A stretch of DNA of 64,000 bases, taken from assembly GCF_021088345.1 (NCBI RefSeq), contig NZ_CP088156.1, positions 2,728,001-2,792,000 on the forward strand, in the 5' to 3' direction. This document shows positions 63,268 through 64,000 of this stretch, in pieces (positions within the stretch are counted from its first letter, which is position 1; every line of letters starts with the position of its first letter). A program made the position numbers and the translations under genes. This DNA comes from Bradyrhizobium ontarionense (GTDB taxonomy: Bacteria > Pseudomonadota > Alphaproteobacteria > Rhizobiales > Xanthobacteraceae). The notes beneath the pieces are model-generated. The model saw only the letters and a list, made by a program, of their open reading frames with translations. It was not told the DNA's origin and made no database searches.

Positions 63268-64000
<733 letters not shown>

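Overview
The window looks like chromosome from a GC-rich alphaproteobacterium of the Bradyrhizobium/Rhodopseudomonas type. Supporting signs are the strong GC bias at third positions, a perfect FixK/FNR-type box, an NodT-family RND outer-membrane lipoprotein, a protocatechuate 4,5-cleavage system, and several families of short palindromic intergenic repeats that I associate from memory with Bradyrhizobium genomes. No rRNA, tRNA, CRISPR array, insertion sequence or prophage was recognised.

Layout. 1-3.1 kb: a truncated NCS2-type permease, an isochorismatase-fold hydrolase and a CBS-pair protein. 3.1-5.5 kb: gene-poor, with a frameshifted small gene, a small membrane protein, a 470-bp dispersed repeat and a 157-bp palindromic element. 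5.5-13 kb: HtrA-like protease, a three-subunit gluconate/alcohol-dehydrogenase-type complex (triheme cytochrome c, GMC flavoprotein, subunit 3), an exported SNase and an exported sorbosone/glucose dehydrogenase-like protein. 13-16.3 kb: ClC-type transporter and thiolase. 16.7-21.4 kb: a probable operon of exported MmgE/PrpD protein (frameshifted near its end), exported amidohydrolase, DctA-type transporter and periplasmic binding protein. 21.8-30.1 kb: PepSY protein, then an RND efflux operon (outer-membrane lipoprotein, membrane fusion protein, pump), followed by a PadR regulator and a DUF3861 protein. 30.4-32.6 kb: ligB-ligA and a divergent LysR gene with a FixK box between them. 32.7-48.4 kb: a mosaic of single enzymes and regulators, including a FabA paralogue that lacks the catalytic histidine. 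48.8-55.7 kb: xylose operon (LacI regulator, xylB, xylA, ABC ATPase, permease, binding protein), all on the minus strand and ended by a strong terminator. 55.8-57.2 kb: PAN-domain protein and a second repeat-rich island with the other copy of the 470-bp repeat. 57.2-62.9 kb: tannase-family esterase, pobA, pobR, cytochrome P450 and ferredoxin. 63.3-64 kb: an Old Yellow Enzyme-family gene running off the end.

The most coherent system is aromatic-acid catabolism. A 17-bp site (16/17 identical) lies in the same orientation, about 100 bp upstream of both pobA and the P450-ferredoxin pair, with pobR between them. This predicts that PobR co-activates 4-hydroxybenzoate hydroxylation and a P450 that probably supplies 4-hydroxybenzoate or a related acid. 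The product, protocatechuate, would be opened by LigAB, encoded 30 kb away behind an oxygen-responsive FixK-type box. The other standout is the pair of 470-bp dispersed repeats with nested inverted repeats, which no gene call explains.
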